Source: Gemmiger sp. An120 | Lineage (GTDB): Bacteria; Bacillota; Clostridia; Oscillospirales; Ruminococcaceae | Direction: 5' to 3' | DNA: 64,000 nucleotides | NCBI RefSeq assembly: GCF_002160955.1 | Contig: NZ_NFLN01000011.1 | Span: 1-64,000 of the forward strand | Shown: piece after piece, positions 1 through 8,682 of the stretch | Position numbering within the stretch: the stretch's first letter is position 1 | Layout: every line of letters begins with the position of its first letter | The notes under the pieces: generated by a model | Told to the model about the DNA's origin: nothing | What the model saw: only the letters and a program-made list of their open reading frames with translations | The model's database searches: none | Position numbers and translations under genes: made by a program

Positions 1-332
1 AGGTCTATGCTGCGCACCGCTCGAGACAGGTCCAGACGGGCCACCACCGTATCGATACGGTCCAGTTCTTCCGCCGCCTGCACCACCAGAGTGCGGCGGT
101 TCGGTTCAATGCCCATGGCCCCCTGGATGTGGCAGGAGCCCGGCTCCACCGCTACCTGCATGCCGGTATCCACTACGACCTGCAGGGCGTTTTCCGGTTT
201 ATAAAAGACACCATCCGAAAAATACTGCGCAAATACCTTGCGCAGAAAAGCACTGTCCACCGCGCGGTCATACTTCGGCAGACCTTGCTCATCGTAGGTA
301 ATCTTGTCAGATGTAAACGGATAACTTTGCAT
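1..332 (-). CDS. phage baseplate or tail-fibre protein, N-terminal part (cut by window edge)
   Basis: The ATG at 332 directly abuts the stop of the Gp37-like gene, and the frame runs open to base 1. About 110 residues are visible, beginning MQSYPFTSDKITYDEQGLP. The start resembles receptor-binding or baseplate proteins of Firmicutes siphoviruses, in which an N-terminal attachment region precedes variable receptor-binding domains. Its position at the end of the tail module agrees. The rest is outside the window, so nothing can be said about receptor domains. Confidence 0.65.
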   Translation of the reverse strand, partial: MQSYPFTSDKITYDEQGLPKYDRAVDSAFLRKVFAQYFSDGVFYKPENALQVVVDTGMQVAVEPGSCHIQGAMGIEPNRRTLVVQAAEELDRIDTVVARLDLSRAVRSID

Positions 333-1376
333 TCAGTAAATCATCCTCGCTTTCTGCAGCTGTGTCAGCTTTTTGTCCCCCAGCTCTATCTCGACCGTGT
401 GGTTGTTCTGCTTGAAAACCTCCCGCACCGTTACGATGCGGGCCTGTACGGCCAGGCCGATGTCTTCCACGATTGCATCCACCTGGTCGCCCAGATCCCA
501 GTCCTCAAGGTAAACAAAACCGCCAGCTGCCGTCTGGATGTCCACATTACGGATGATTGCATAGTTCAGCAGCTTATCCAGGCCTTTCTGTTCCAAACCG
601 GCAAGATACTCGCTCTCCGTTTGTTCCTCCGGGTCCCATCGATCACTGCGGGCATCCACATATAGCACCCTTTTGTAGCCGCCGCCGGACAGATCCGCAT
701 AGGCCACCTTGCGGTTTTCGGCCTGGTCCTGCCCGGCCACAATGGCGTAATTCTTATAGTTGGATCGATCTACTGATGCATCCACCTGTGTCAGGTTACC
801 GAAGCCATCGCTGAAGGTCACGAAAGGGTTGGCCGTTTGCTCCTGGGTGCGGTCCAGGCCCTGCCAGACCTCGGCGGTGATGGTGTTCGCCTGGTAGTCG
901 TACCGGCAGCGCAGCGACATCTGCACCGTCTGAAGCTTGGTGTAAGCCACATCGGCCAGTTGCCCGCCGGTCTCCTGCCAGTTGGTTTCGTCCGCCTGAG
1001 TGGCCGGAGCATCCGCCACAGTCAGCAGCGGGATATCATCCTTGTATTGTCGCAGCATGGCCACTACCGCCGCCGGGATAGTGCCCGTAGCGTAGTATGC
1101 AGGATACACTACCTTGTCGTTGAGGATGACTTCCAGAAAATATCCCGAAAGCTGCACGAACCTTCCCTTGACCGTCTCGGTGAGCTCCACCTTCTGGATG
1201 ATGCCGGTTTCCGGGCGGTCGGGAGTGTACAGATAGGCCATGGTCGGCTGGTAGTCAGCCGCCGCGATCTGTACGGAGAAATTACCAACCTGGTAATACT
1301 CCCGGGTCCACTGGAGATTGAAGAAAGGCAGATAGGCCACCGGCTGAAAGTCGGCGTCCAGAGCAAGAAGCTGCAT
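333..1376 (-). CDS. Gp37-like tail protein (Siphovirus ReqiPepy6 Gp37 family)
   Basis: 347 residues. The N-terminus (MQLLALDADFQPVAY...) and the repeated beta-rich 'NFSVQIAA' and 'VQLSGYFLEVILND' segments fit the Gp37-like family, which occupies the Tal/baseplate-hub position after the distal tail protein in many Firmicutes siphoviruses. There is no signal peptide, membrane segment or visible peptidase motif. It lies 3 bases after the distal tail gene and abuts the next gene, so all three are one transcript. The family assignment is by pattern; a hub role is inferred from gene order. Confidence 0.75.
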   Translation of the reverse strand: MQLLALDADFQPVAYLPFFNLQWTREYYQVGNFSVQIAAADYQPTMAYLYTPDRPETGIIQKVELTETVKGRFVQLSGYFLEVILNDKVVYPAYYATGTIPAAVVAMLRQYKDDIPLLTVADAPATQADETNWQETGGQLADVAYTKLQTVQMSLRCRYDYQANTITAEVWQGLDRTQEQTANPFVTFSDGFGNLTQVDASVDRSNYKNYAIVAGQDQAENRKVAYADLSGGGYKRVLYVDARSDRWDPEEQTESEYLAGLEQKGLDKLLNYAIIRNVDIQTAAGGFVYLEDWDLGDQVDAIVEDIGLAVQARIVTVREVFKQNNHTVEIELGDKKLTQLQKARMIY

Positions 1377-1379
1377 GGA

Positions 1380-2237
1380 TCACACCCCCAGATACTGCTT
1401 GTTGTACCGGATAACCACATGCAGGCTGTTGTCGCCATAGTCGGCGGCAAAGCTGTATACGTTGGTACCTGGCTGCAGGGCCAGGCCGGCGAAGTTGCTG
1501 GCGCGGTCCACCCTGTTGAGCACGTTCTGCCCGTTCTTTGTGATGCGGATGCGCTGAGGCGCCGTGGTGATGACCACGGTGTCGCCGGCCGCCAATTCGT
1601 CGATGAGCCGCACGAAGGCGGTGCCGTTTACGATCTTCGGGTTGGTCACCGGGGCGTCCACCGTAAGGGTGATGACAGGCCAGGCCGGCACGTCGCCGTC
1701 GTAGTCGAAGGTCACTTTCCGGGCAAAGTTTGCCACATCCACCAGCACGCCCAAGTCCGGGTGATCCATATACGGGAACCCCCACCGCGGCGTGATGGCT
1801 GCAATGTCCTGGCCGAAGTCGTCCACACTTTTCCAGTACGGATCTGTGGCAAGGAAGTAGGCGCTGAATTCCTGCGGGAGGTCAATCTGTTTGCTGGGTG
1901 CCTGAAAAGCTTCAAGCTCGGCTTCAAGCCAAGCAGTAGTTCCCATATAGGTCAGATAGACTCGATAGGTGGACTTGGGATTGAAGAACCGTTTGGCCTG
2001 TTGTCGAAGTTCTGCGTTAAGACGCGTGTCCATAACGGCGGCCTGGAGCTCCAGATCCCGCGCGGCCACCCGTTTTCCTGTGGTGGTATCTCCGTCGCCG
2101 GTTCCGTTCTTTTGGGTGAACAGCTCATACTTGGCTGCATCTGCACCGTCGATGGCTGTCAAACCCCAGTCAGTTTCGTCCACTATAAACTCAGTGTTGT
2201 CCGAGCGAACGAAGCGCGCGATCACTTCCGTATCCAT
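1380..2237 (-). CDS. distal tail protein (Dit-like, phage tail family)
   Basis: 285 residues, starting directly next to the tape-measure stop. The N-terminal half ('NTEFIVDETDWGLTAIDG', '...VMDTRLNAELRQQAKRFFNPKSTYRVYLTYMG') has the layout of siphovirus Dit proteins: a ring-forming domain of about 130 residues followed by a galectin-like beta-sandwich. Dit hexamers join the tail tube to the baseplate. Position between tape measure and Gp37-like hub is the canonical one. Confidence 0.8.
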   Translation of the reverse strand: MDTEVIARFVRSDNTEFIVDETDWGLTAIDGADAAKYELFTQKNGTGDGDTTTGKRVAARDLELQAAVMDTRLNAELRQQAKRFFNPKSTYRVYLTYMGTTAWLEAELEAFQAPSKQIDLPQEFSAYFLATDPYWKSVDDFGQDIAAITPRWGFPYMDHPDLGVLVDVANFARKVTFDYDGDVPAWPVITLTVDAPVTNPKIVNGTAFVRLIDELAAGDTVVITTAPQRIRITKNGQNVLNRVDRASNFAGLALQPGTNVYSFAADYGDNSLHVVIRYNKQYLGV

Positions 2238-5200
2238 TTACCGTTCACCTGCCATTCCATAGGTGTTTTGAATACGCAGTGCCCGGGCGATTTCGTCCGG
2301 GGCCTGCATGGTATCTTCGAAGTAAACGTTCTGCGTGTAATTCGTAATATTACCTGTCGCAGACCCCTTTTCGTGAATAGCGGTCGGCCCTGCGCTGCGA
2401 ATCTGCCCGGCAAACGCGGCCTGCATATCTGCCACGCTGGTACGCATAGAGCGGACAAGGCCCGCCGGGTCTGTACCTCCGGCGACTTCCCGGCGTAGCG
2501 ATTCCATCGCGTCTACGACGCTTTGCGAGACCAGCGGTTCGCCGTCCTCCACACCCAGAGCCCAGCCGCGCATAATGTTCAAGCCAATGACTCTGCGGAA
2601 TACCTTGGACGGAGAATGGATGTCTGCTGTAGCTTTGGCGGCGGCTACCGCTGACTCCACCGCGGCCACCATCGCGTTCACCAATCCGGATGCGCCAGCA
2701 TTCACACCAGCGGTGATCCCGTCCATCATCGACTTGCCCACGGAAGGAAAATCATTGGCGGATACCGACGCTTGCGCGGTGCGCTTTGCGTCTTCGATCA
2801 GTTTCTGCGTCGAAGCTGTCAGCGAAGCATTGGCATCAACGCCCGCTGCCACATTGTCTACAAGGCTGCTGCCTGCTGAACCGGCAGACTCAGCTGTCTC
2901 CGGCAGCCCCAATTCGGTCAGCAGCGCCTGGACCGCCACATCAGTGCCATTGGCAAACAGCTCGCTCATGCGCTGGAGCTGGGCATCCGTAGCATTCACC
3001 AGTGCAGCTACCTGGCCGGCCGCCTCCGGGCCAGCATCGCGCAGGTGCTGCAGCAGTCCCTGGTCGATCCCTCTGGCCGCCAGTTCATCCAGATTGGCTG
3101 CCCATTCTGCTACGGCCTTCTGGTTATGTTCCAGGTTTGCGATCATGTCACTCACACTGACTTCCGTCTTAGTGTCAAGCTGATCCATGTAGTTGGTTGC
3201 TGCCGCAGTATAGGTTTCCAGCGCCTTGGTCTGCCGCTCCAGTTCCTGTTCCCGGGCCTCGGCTGCCGCTTCATTGGCTTCCTGTACGGCCTGGGTGTTG
3301 GCAATGGTCTGTTGAGCCCAGGTAGTGTCCAGGTCCGCAAGCTGGCTTTTCAGCTCCTCCTCCTGCGCGGCGATCTCCTGCTCCTGCTCAATATACCCAG
3401 CGCGGGTATCATTCAGCTGCTCCAACAGTTCGTTATACTCGCTTGTGGTCAGGAGTTTTTGCTCCAACTGACTTTCGAGTTCGGCCTCTTTATCGGTTAA
3501 TTCCGTCTGGTTTTGACGGATGGTCGCCTCTTCCTCCAGAAGTTCGTTATACCGCTCCTGTAAGGTCGCTGCCTGCTCCATCTCCTTATGAGCCCTGATA
3601 TAATCCCGCAGCTGCTTAGTGGTCATGTTCAGCTGATCTGTTTCGTCATCGTAGACAAGGCACAGATCCTGGTATTGCTCGTTCAATTCCGCAACAATAG
3701 CACCCATCCGCAGCTTTTGTGTGGCACTTTTTTCGTCTGCCTTGTTCAGCTCATCCATCTCGCGGGTCAGGGCAGAGGCTGCGTCGGCGTTCGCACTGAG
3801 AGCCTTTACGCTTTCCTCATAGGTCTTCAAGCTGGCCTCATTACTCTGCGCCAGTTCTTCCTGCGCACTGGCCAACTGATCTATCGCATCCGCTTGCTCA
3901 GTGTACGCCTCGCTATCTGCGGTGATCCACTTGTACAGGGCAGTGGCGCCTGCTACAAGCAGCGTGATCCCTGCAGTAATCCAGCCGACAGGGCCCATAG
4001 CGATCTTGATCGCAGTACCCAACGCTGTGGTGGCTGCGGTCAGCAGTCCCGACGCCACAGTGGCCAACCCCATACCGGTAGTCATGCCGCCCAGCACAAA
4101 TGTACCTGCTGTCATAACGCCATTCTGCGCCATTTGTGCAGCTGTTTGCGCAGCGGTTGCCTTTGCGCCGAGGGTCTTAGCCGCTGTCGCCCGGGCTTCT
4201 GCAACTGCCTGGGCGTTCAGGGTTGGAACGGCGGCAATACCTGCAGCATCCGCCGCGAGGATCGCGGCTGCCGCCACCTTTTGCGCGGCAGTGAAGGCAG
4301 TTACCGCCTTGTTGGCACCGTAGGCTACTGCAAGCACGCCCAAGACTACAGCCAGTGTATCCGCATTCGAAGCAACAAGCCCAAAGGCAGGGGCCAGCGC
4401 TTTCAAAGCCGCCTCGGCACCCTTTCCCATGGTTTCGATGCTATTCTGGATACTCTTGAATTTCGTCTTGGAAAGGCCTTCATCAACGCTGGTAACAATC
4501 GAAGCGGTACCACGTACCACAGCCGTGGACATGTTTGTCCAAGCGGTACGGATACCAACGCTGGAAGTTTTGGCCAGATCTGCGAAGCCGCCCACGCCGT
4601 TGTTGAGTTCTATCAGCCGTGCGTTAAACTGCTGAATAGTGATATCACCATTCTTCAAAGCATCATACAGCTCGGTTTGCGCGCTTTGTCCCGCATACCC
4701 GAAACTTTCCGCCACACGGGTCAAACCGATTCCCATGGTCTCCTGCAGGGTTCGCCAACCTTCCAGATCCACCTCGCCGCGGCTGAGCATCTGCACATAC
4801 TGTTCCAACCCGCGGGCAGCGCCTTCGGCACCAGACCCACTGGCCAGGAATGCGTTGTTCAGTGCGATGGTCGTATCGACAGACTGTTCCAGGTTATCTG
4901 TCAGGATAGTCAGGCGCTGGGCTGTGGATACCACGCTGTCCAGCGTGGTGGGAAGGCCCTGCACTCCCTTGGACAGCTTATCCACGGCGGATTGGGCAGC
5001 CTCGGCGCTGTACCCCATTTGTTCCATCATCATGGGGAACCGGTTCATCGTGTCCACCCGGTCGATGGCAGAGTCAAGGGAAGCCACCACGGCACTGACA
5101 CCCTTTTCAATCACCTTAAATACAGCGCCGCCTTTTACGATGTCTTCCAGACGGCCAGCACTTTCGGCTGTTTTGTCGAACTCCTCCGGCAGTTCACCGA

Positions 5201-5327
5201 GCCCGCGGGCAGCGTCTTCTGCGCCTTTACCGATGTTGGAAAGCTCATTGTTTACATCTTTTGTGCCCGAGGTGAAGCCGCTGGTGTCTATGTGCGTATC
5301 AAAGATGATCGAACCGTCATAGCCCAT
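2238..5327 (-). CDS. tail tape measure protein
   Basis: 1029 residues from the ATG at 5327, preceded by a GAGGAGG ribosome site seven bases upstream; a longer frame to 5345 lacks one. Order: alpha-helical N-terminus (about 1-300); Ala/Gly-rich hydrophobic stretches (about 310-480) including 'VGWITAGITLLVAGATALYKW', likely membrane-interacting; a long Glu/Gln-rich coiled coil (about 485-760); a C-terminal helical part containing 'SPSKVFRRVIG', common near the end of tape measures. It sets tail length and enters the cell envelope during injection. Overlaps the Gp15 gene by 11 bases. Confidence 0.92.
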   Translation of the reverse strand: MGYDGSIIFDTHIDTSGFTSGTKDVNNELSNIGKGAEDAARGLGELPEEFDKTAESAGRLEDIVKGGAVFKVIEKGVSAVVASLDSAIDRVDTMNRFPMMMEQMGYSAEAAQSAVDKLSKGVQGLPTTLDSVVSTAQRLTILTDNLEQSVDTTIALNNAFLASGSGAEGAARGLEQYVQMLSRGEVDLEGWRTLQETMGIGLTRVAESFGYAGQSAQTELYDALKNGDITIQQFNARLIELNNGVGGFADLAKTSSVGIRTAWTNMSTAVVRGTASIVTSVDEGLSKTKFKSIQNSIETMGKGAEAALKALAPAFGLVASNADTLAVVLGVLAVAYGANKAVTAFTAAQKVAAAAILAADAAGIAAVPTLNAQAVAEARATAAKTLGAKATAAQTAAQMAQNGVMTAGTFVLGGMTTGMGLATVASGLLTAATTALGTAIKIAMGPVGWITAGITLLVAGATALYKWITADSEAYTEQADAIDQLASAQEELAQSNEASLKTYEESVKALSANADAASALTREMDELNKADEKSATQKLRMGAIVAELNEQYQDLCLVYDDETDQLNMTTKQLRDYIRAHKEMEQAATLQERYNELLEEEATIRQNQTELTDKEAELESQLEQKLLTTSEYNELLEQLNDTRAGYIEQEQEIAAQEEELKSQLADLDTTWAQQTIANTQAVQEANEAAAEAREQELERQTKALETYTAAATNYMDQLDTKTEVSVSDMIANLEHNQKAVAEWAANLDELAARGIDQGLLQHLRDAGPEAAGQVAALVNATDAQLQRMSELFANGTDVAVQALLTELGLPETAESAGSAGSSLVDNVAAGVDANASLTASTQKLIEDAKRTAQASVSANDFPSVGKSMMDGITAGVNAGASGLVNAMVAAVESAVAAAKATADIHSPSKVFRRVIGLNIMRGWALGVEDGEPLVSQSVVDAMESLRREVAGGTDPAGLVRSMRTSVADMQAAFAGQIRSAGPTAIHEKGSATGNITNYTQNVYFEDTMQAPDEIARALRIQNTYGMAGER

Positions 5328-5937
5328 GCTGCTTCCTCCTCTCAAGTTCCTTCCTTGCTTCCGCGTGCCGCCGCTTTACGCGATCAGACAGGCTTTCTGC
5401 CCGCTGGCCACGCGTAACTGCTTTGCGGGGTAGTGCGACCTGCTTTTGCATCTTGTGATACTGTTGCCGGAGCTTGTTATCTTTTATCTCCGACAGTTCC
5501 ATTGTCCGCAGGTGCATCCGCTGCGCCATGGGAGTATCTTCCGGCAGGTTTTCCAGCAGGGATGTAAATGCCCACCAGTGCAGGAATCGCACCTTTGTAA
5601 GGTCGATATGATACGCCTGCAAAAAGCTTGCATAAATGCAGCCCGCATCCATGACAAGGTCATAGGCCCGCTCATTGCTCTTTCCGGCTCCGGCGCGCAC
5701 ATCCTTCGGATCGCGCCCCCTGCGGTAAAACCACTGCAGCCGGTCCACGGCTCGGGCCATGCCGCCCGGCGGCAGCTCCTCAAACAGCTGGTTCACGCCA
5801 AGGATCGTTTTTTCCACATCGTTCAAAGCGTCGTCATCCAGTATCTGCTCAAAGCGGATCATGTTGCGGTAATCCGGGTAGATGGTCACCCCATCAATGC
5901 TGTCCGGCAGACCGTTCTCCAACAACAGACAGGTCAT
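5317..5937 (-). CDS. Gp15 family tail assembly chaperone
   Basis: 206 residues with the Gp15 pattern: 'YPDYRNMIRFEQILDD', 'AVDRLQWFYRRG', 'YASFLQAYHIDLTKVRFLHWWAFTSLLENLPEDT'. Gp15 proteins lie between the first tail chaperone and the tape measure in Listeria A118-like siphoviruses and probably load the tape measure for tube assembly. The gene overlaps its upstream partner by an ATGA junction (translational coupling) and the tape measure by 11 bases. The C-terminus is Lys/Arg-rich. Confidence 0.85.
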   Translation of the reverse strand: MTCLLLENGLPDSIDGVTIYPDYRNMIRFEQILDDDALNDVEKTILGVNQLFEELPPGGMARAVDRLQWFYRRGRDPKDVRAGAGKSNERAYDLVMDAGCIYASFLQAYHIDLTKVRFLHWWAFTSLLENLPEDTPMAQRMHLRTMELSEIKDNKLRQQYHKMQKQVALPRKAVTRGQRAESLSDRVKRRHAEARKELERRKQHGL

Positions 5938-6314
5938 TTTTCGCCCTGGGTTGCACGGTTGGGCATATAAGCAGCGATCCTCTCACCGGCCTGCTGGCCC
6001 TGCGCGGCAACAGCTTCCCGCAACGCAGCCACCACATCCATCAGACCACTCAGGCTGGTCTTGGGACCCAGCAGAGCGTTGCAGGTGCCGTCCCCAAAGG
6101 CATTGTCCACGAAGTCGGTCAAAAGCTTGCACTGACCTTCGATATATGCAGTGTACGCCTGCAGTCCTTCCCGAGTGGAAAGGGCTTCGGCTTTCGGCAG
6201 CGGGGGCGCGGACGCTGCGGCTTCATCCATGGCTTTTGCGGCGTCCAGGTATCGGTGAAGATCGTCCGGAGCGGTGATATCGAAACCCAGCTCCAGGCCG
6301 TTTACTTTCAGCAT
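5934..6314 (-). CDS. tail assembly chaperone (first of the pair)
   Basis: 126 residues, beginning MLKVNGLELGFDIT. Small acidic helical protein placed between the major tail protein and Gp15, the usual position of the first tail chaperone. It ends in an ATGA overlap with Gp15. Many phages make a frameshifted fusion of these two; here simple coupling is enough and I see no obvious slippery heptamer. A terminator hairpin (6338-6359) stands just upstream, so this gene is read only by polymerase passing it. Confidence 0.7.
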   Translation of the reverse strand: MLKVNGLELGFDITAPDDLHRYLDAAKAMDEAAASAPPLPKAEALSTREGLQAYTAYIEGQCKLLTDFVDNAFGDGTCNALLGPKTSLSGLMDVVAALREAVAAQGQQAGERIAAYMPNRATQGEK

Positions 6315-6337
6315 ATATTTCTCTCCTTATAGAAAAG

Positions 6338-6359
6338 GGAGGCCCCCATGGGGGCCTCC
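6338..6359 (-). terminator. intrinsic terminator after the major tail gene
   Basis: A perfect 22-base inverted repeat (GGAGGCCCCC and its complement around a minimal loop) is followed on the minus strand by TTTTCT. It stands between the major tail gene and the tail chaperones. Such a site would raise major tail mRNA over downstream genes unless antitermination operates. Confidence 0.8.
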
Positions 6360-6363
6360 GGGA

Positions 6364-6912
6364 TCAGGAACTTTTCTGGGTTGTGGTCTTGGCGGCTACC
6401 GAAGCGAGAGATTCCATTTCCGCCGGGCTATAGGTGTACGCCTTCGGCGTTCCGCGCGCGGTAAGGGTAGCGGACCAGCCGGCATTCTCACCAGCTGCGC
6501 CGCTGTTGTCGTCCTCCACCGCGATGCTGATGCTGCCCTGTTCGCCTTTGCCGGTGAGCATGTTGAAATACACATACTTCTTGATCACCGTCTGGCCGGT
6601 GCCGTACTTGAGTCTGTGGTCCAGCAGCGCGTCCTGAAACTCATCCCCCGCAAAACGGTCGCCGGCAACCGTAAAGCTGCGGGTGGTGCCGGTCTTGGTA
6701 GTGGAAGTGCCGCTGCGCAGATACGTGCTGTCGGCAGTAGTTGCTTCCAGGGTGCCGGTCTGCTCGGTAACGCCCTCATCCGCCACAATGTAGTCGGCAG
6801 GACTGGCGGCTTCACCAGAGAAGTCCACAGCCAGCACCATGTCCCCGGCTGTGACGATACCCGCGAATTCGGGATCGGGCGTCACGCCGGTCATCAGTTC
6901 AGACAATTTCAT
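6364..6912 (-). CDS. major tail protein (tail tube)
   Basis: 182 residues from the ATG at 6912, chosen because an AAAGGAG site lies nine bases upstream; the frame continues to 6951 without one. The sequence (MKLSELMTGVTPDPEFAGI..., '...SFTVAGDRFAGDEFQDALLD', '...WSATLTARGTPKAYTY') fits siphovirus tail-tube proteins: a single beta-rich domain ending in a short tail. It polymerises into the tube. The start codon overlaps the stop of the preceding gene (ATGA), and a strong terminator follows directly. Confidence 0.8.
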   Translation of the reverse strand: MKLSELMTGVTPDPEFAGIVTAGDMVLAVDFSGEAASPADYIVADEGVTEQTGTLEATTADSTYLRSGTSTTKTGTTRSFTVAGDRFAGDEFQDALLDHRLKYGTGQTVIKKYVYFNMLTGKGEQGSISIAVEDDNSGAAGENAGWSATLTARGTPKAYTYSPAEMESLASVAAKTTTQKSS

Positions 6913-7346
6913 CTGTTTCTTGCTCCTTTCTGGAAATAGACCAGCCGGCACTGGATCTGATACTGTCCTTCCGTGCCGGTGGCGCTCATTAAGTAACCGG
7001 TGCTCATGGCCTCCATGAGCACCGGCTGTTTGTCTGCAGGCAGAGCCGGGAAATGCCGTTGACGCGTTTGCGCCTCCATCCAGGCTGCCATCTTCTCATA
7101 AAATCCGCTGTTTGCCAGGTTCTGCGCCACACCCTCGTCTACCGGCGATTTGGACGCCAGCACGAACACATACTGGCGCAGGGATGAGCCATGCACATAC
7201 GCGCGGAGGACCTCATCCACCGGCGACGGGCTGATCATATATTCCAGCGGTCGGGACGGCAGGAAGTCCACGTTCAACCGTGCTCCGTCCAACAGCGGAC
7301 AGGCCTGCAGGTATTCTTGAAGCGCCTGGATGATGGTATCAACCAT
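6909..7346 (-). CDS. minor capsid / tail terminator-like protein
   Basis: 145 residues (MVDTIIQALQEYLQACPLLDGARLNVDFLPSRPLEYMISPSP...). The pattern and position immediately before the major tail gene fit the phage 'minor capsid protein' family that acts as tail terminator or joining protein. It is coupled at both sides: its start overlaps the preceding gene by 8 bases and its stop overlaps the tail-tube start. Function is inferred from order. Confidence 0.65.
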   Translation of the reverse strand: MVDTIIQALQEYLQACPLLDGARLNVDFLPSRPLEYMISPSPVDEVLRAYVHGSSLRQYVFVLASKSPVDEGVAQNLANSGFYEKMAAWMEAQTRQRHFPALPADKQPVLMEAMSTGYLMSATGTEGQYQIQCRLVYFQKGARNR

Positions 7347-7746
7347 ATCGTGCCCCCGCTTTCTCTGCCGCGCCTTTCAGGATATACGCCTTGCGGTCCA
7401 CCTTCATGCGTTCAAACCACTTAGCGCCACGGCGCGGGTCGTATTTTCTGGTGATGTCGGTACGGTAATACTGCATGGCCGCATACGGGGCGATCTGCTG
7501 GACCTCGCCACTCCCGATCACAGTGCCCAGCGTGGCCGCCTTAATCAGCAGCCCGCTCTGCATGGGTGTGTAGGGGGCCATCAAGCGGATCACTTCGCTG
7601 TCCACAAAAGCCTGTACCGTGTCCAGCTGTTTGGTGCGTTCGGCGGCAAAGGATGGTGACCAGGTCAGCCGCGCCTTGACGGTGCCGCCGGCTGTTTTAC
7701 GCTGCACCAGCTTGCCCCGGGGCGTGGTAATGGTCAGAAGCGCCAT
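7339..7746 (-). CDS. minor capsid protein (HK97 gp10-like head-tail joining)
   Basis: 135 residues, basic C-terminus. The core 'YTPMQSGLLIKAATLG...IAPYAAMQYYRTDITRKYDPRRGAKWFERMK' is typical of the Minor_capsid_2 / gp10-like family found between head closure and tail terminator genes. It probably helps join the tail to the head. It begins 3 bases after the previous stop and overlaps the next gene. Confidence 0.72.
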   Translation of the reverse strand: MALLTITTPRGKLVQRKTAGGTVKARLTWSPSFAAERTKQLDTVQAFVDSEVIRLMAPYTPMQSGLLIKAATLGTVIGSGEVQQIAPYAAMQYYRTDITRKYDPRRGAKWFERMKVDRKAYILKGAAEKAGARYG

Positions 7747-7749
7747 TTG

Positions 7750-8097
7750 TCACTCGCCCCCGATCCGCCAATGGGCAAGCCCGCCGCGCCGGTTATCCCG
7801 AACAAGGGTCACGCGCCAGCTTTCCGGATATTTCTGGGTAAGCTGTGATGCGCTGGTGATCTCATCCGACACAATGCCTTGTACCACGATATCGCCAGGC
7901 TGGACAGTTACCGCCTCGTTGGTGAAGATCCGCACGGTATACCCATCCGCAGCAGTATCGCCGCCGGTTCCGGTAGTCACTTCGCGGCCTCCGTACCAGC
8001 TGACGCCAGTGTACGGCGTACGCGTCCATACATCCTGACCCTGCTCCGGGTTGTATTCCCGGTGGTACAGTGTGATGTTCGCATTGCGCACGCTCAT
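7750..8097 (-). CDS. putative head closure protein
   Basis: 115 residues, beta-rich: 'ITLYHREYNPEQGQDVWTRTPYTGVSWYG' and a C-terminal 'WRVTLVRDNRRGGLAHWRI'. This small protein usually follows the head-tail connector in Firmicutes siphoviruses, in the head-closure position. No catalytic motifs. Assigned by position and size. Confidence 0.6.
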   Translation of the reverse strand: MSVRNANITLYHREYNPEQGQDVWTRTPYTGVSWYGGREVTTGTGGDTAADGYTVRIFTNEAVTVQPGDIVVQGIVSDEITSASQLTQKYPESWRVTLVRDNRRGGLAHWRIGGE

Positions 8098-8484
8098 TTA
8101 CTCCACCCCCGCATACATGAGGTTAACAGGCCAGGTGAGGTAATCCACGCAGAGATTGTACATCTCAAGCCGGCGCGCAGCGGCACGGTCATTCGGCTCC
8201 GCTCCGTTCGTGCGGTAACTTACGCTGTACCCATCTACGGTTTCCGAGGTCACAAGGCCGGACTGGGTCCGGGCGTCCTGATCATGCCAGGTACGCAGCT
8301 GATCCGCTACGGCACAGCAGCACAGCGACAGCGCTCGCTTCATACTTTCCGGCGCACAGGCTGCACGGCTCCTTGTGAAGCGGTCGATCTGCAGCTCGGC
8401 TTTAGCGGCCCAGCGTTCGAACTCCTCCGCGCTCATGTCGCCCTTATACACATCCGTGTAAAATGTGTAGTCTGCATATGCCAT
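8098..8484 (-). CDS. head-tail connector protein (gp6-like)
   Basis: 128 residues. The N-terminus 'YADYTFYTDVYKGDMSAEEFERWAAKAELQIDRFTRSR' followed by alpha-helices is the usual look of gp6/gp15-type adaptor proteins that bind the portal ring. It is abutted by the head-closure gene and preceded by the zinc-finger mini-gene. Ribosome site GGAGAGGAGG lies upstream. Confidence 0.7.
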   Translation of the reverse strand: MAYADYTFYTDVYKGDMSAEEFERWAAKAELQIDRFTRSRAACAPESMKRALSLCCCAVADQLRTWHDQDARTQSGLVTSETVDGYSVSYRTNGAEPNDRAAARRLEMYNLCVDYLTWPVNLMYAGVE

Positions 8485-8502
8485 GCCGTTGGCCTCCTCT
8501 CC

Positions 8503-8664
8503 TTACTTCTCCGGCTCTGCAGGATGATCCTTGACCAGGTGATCCTCCAGGCCCTTGGCGGTCTTGTAGACCTTGCCGCAGTGCGGACAGGAAAATACCG
8601 ACGGCGCGGCAGCGGGCTTTGCCGAAGTCTGGGCCGCATATGCTTTACCAATCTTGTTCGCCAT
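8503..8664 (-). CDS. 53-residue C2H2 zinc-finger protein of unknown role
   Basis: ATG at 8664 with GGGAG upstream; stop TAA at 8503. Residues 26-47 contain C-x2-C-x12-H-x4-H (C26, C29, H42, H47), a complete C2H2 zinc-finger spacing with aromatic V24-F24-region and L45 positions that fit the fold's core. An Ala/Pro-rich arm precedes it and an acidic tail follows. It lies between major capsid and connector, where phages often carry a short unknown gene. Possible roles are DNA or capsid binding; none is shown. Good coding spacing and a ribosome site support the call. Confidence 0.7.
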   Translation of the reverse strand: MANKIGKAYAAQTSAKPAAAPSVFSCPHCGKVYKTAKGLEDHLVKDHPAEPEK

Positions 8665-8682
8665 ATCTGATCCACTCCCTTC

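Noticed and set aside
837-2498. Long plus-strand open frame opposite the distal tail and Gp37-like genes
   Set aside because: It mirrors real minus-strand genes that have ribosome sites and recognised domains; the translated product is low-complexity and unlike any protein.
5934-5990. Programmed frameshift between the two tail chaperones
   Set aside because: An ATGA overlap explains expression and I see no clear slippery heptamer with a downstream structure.
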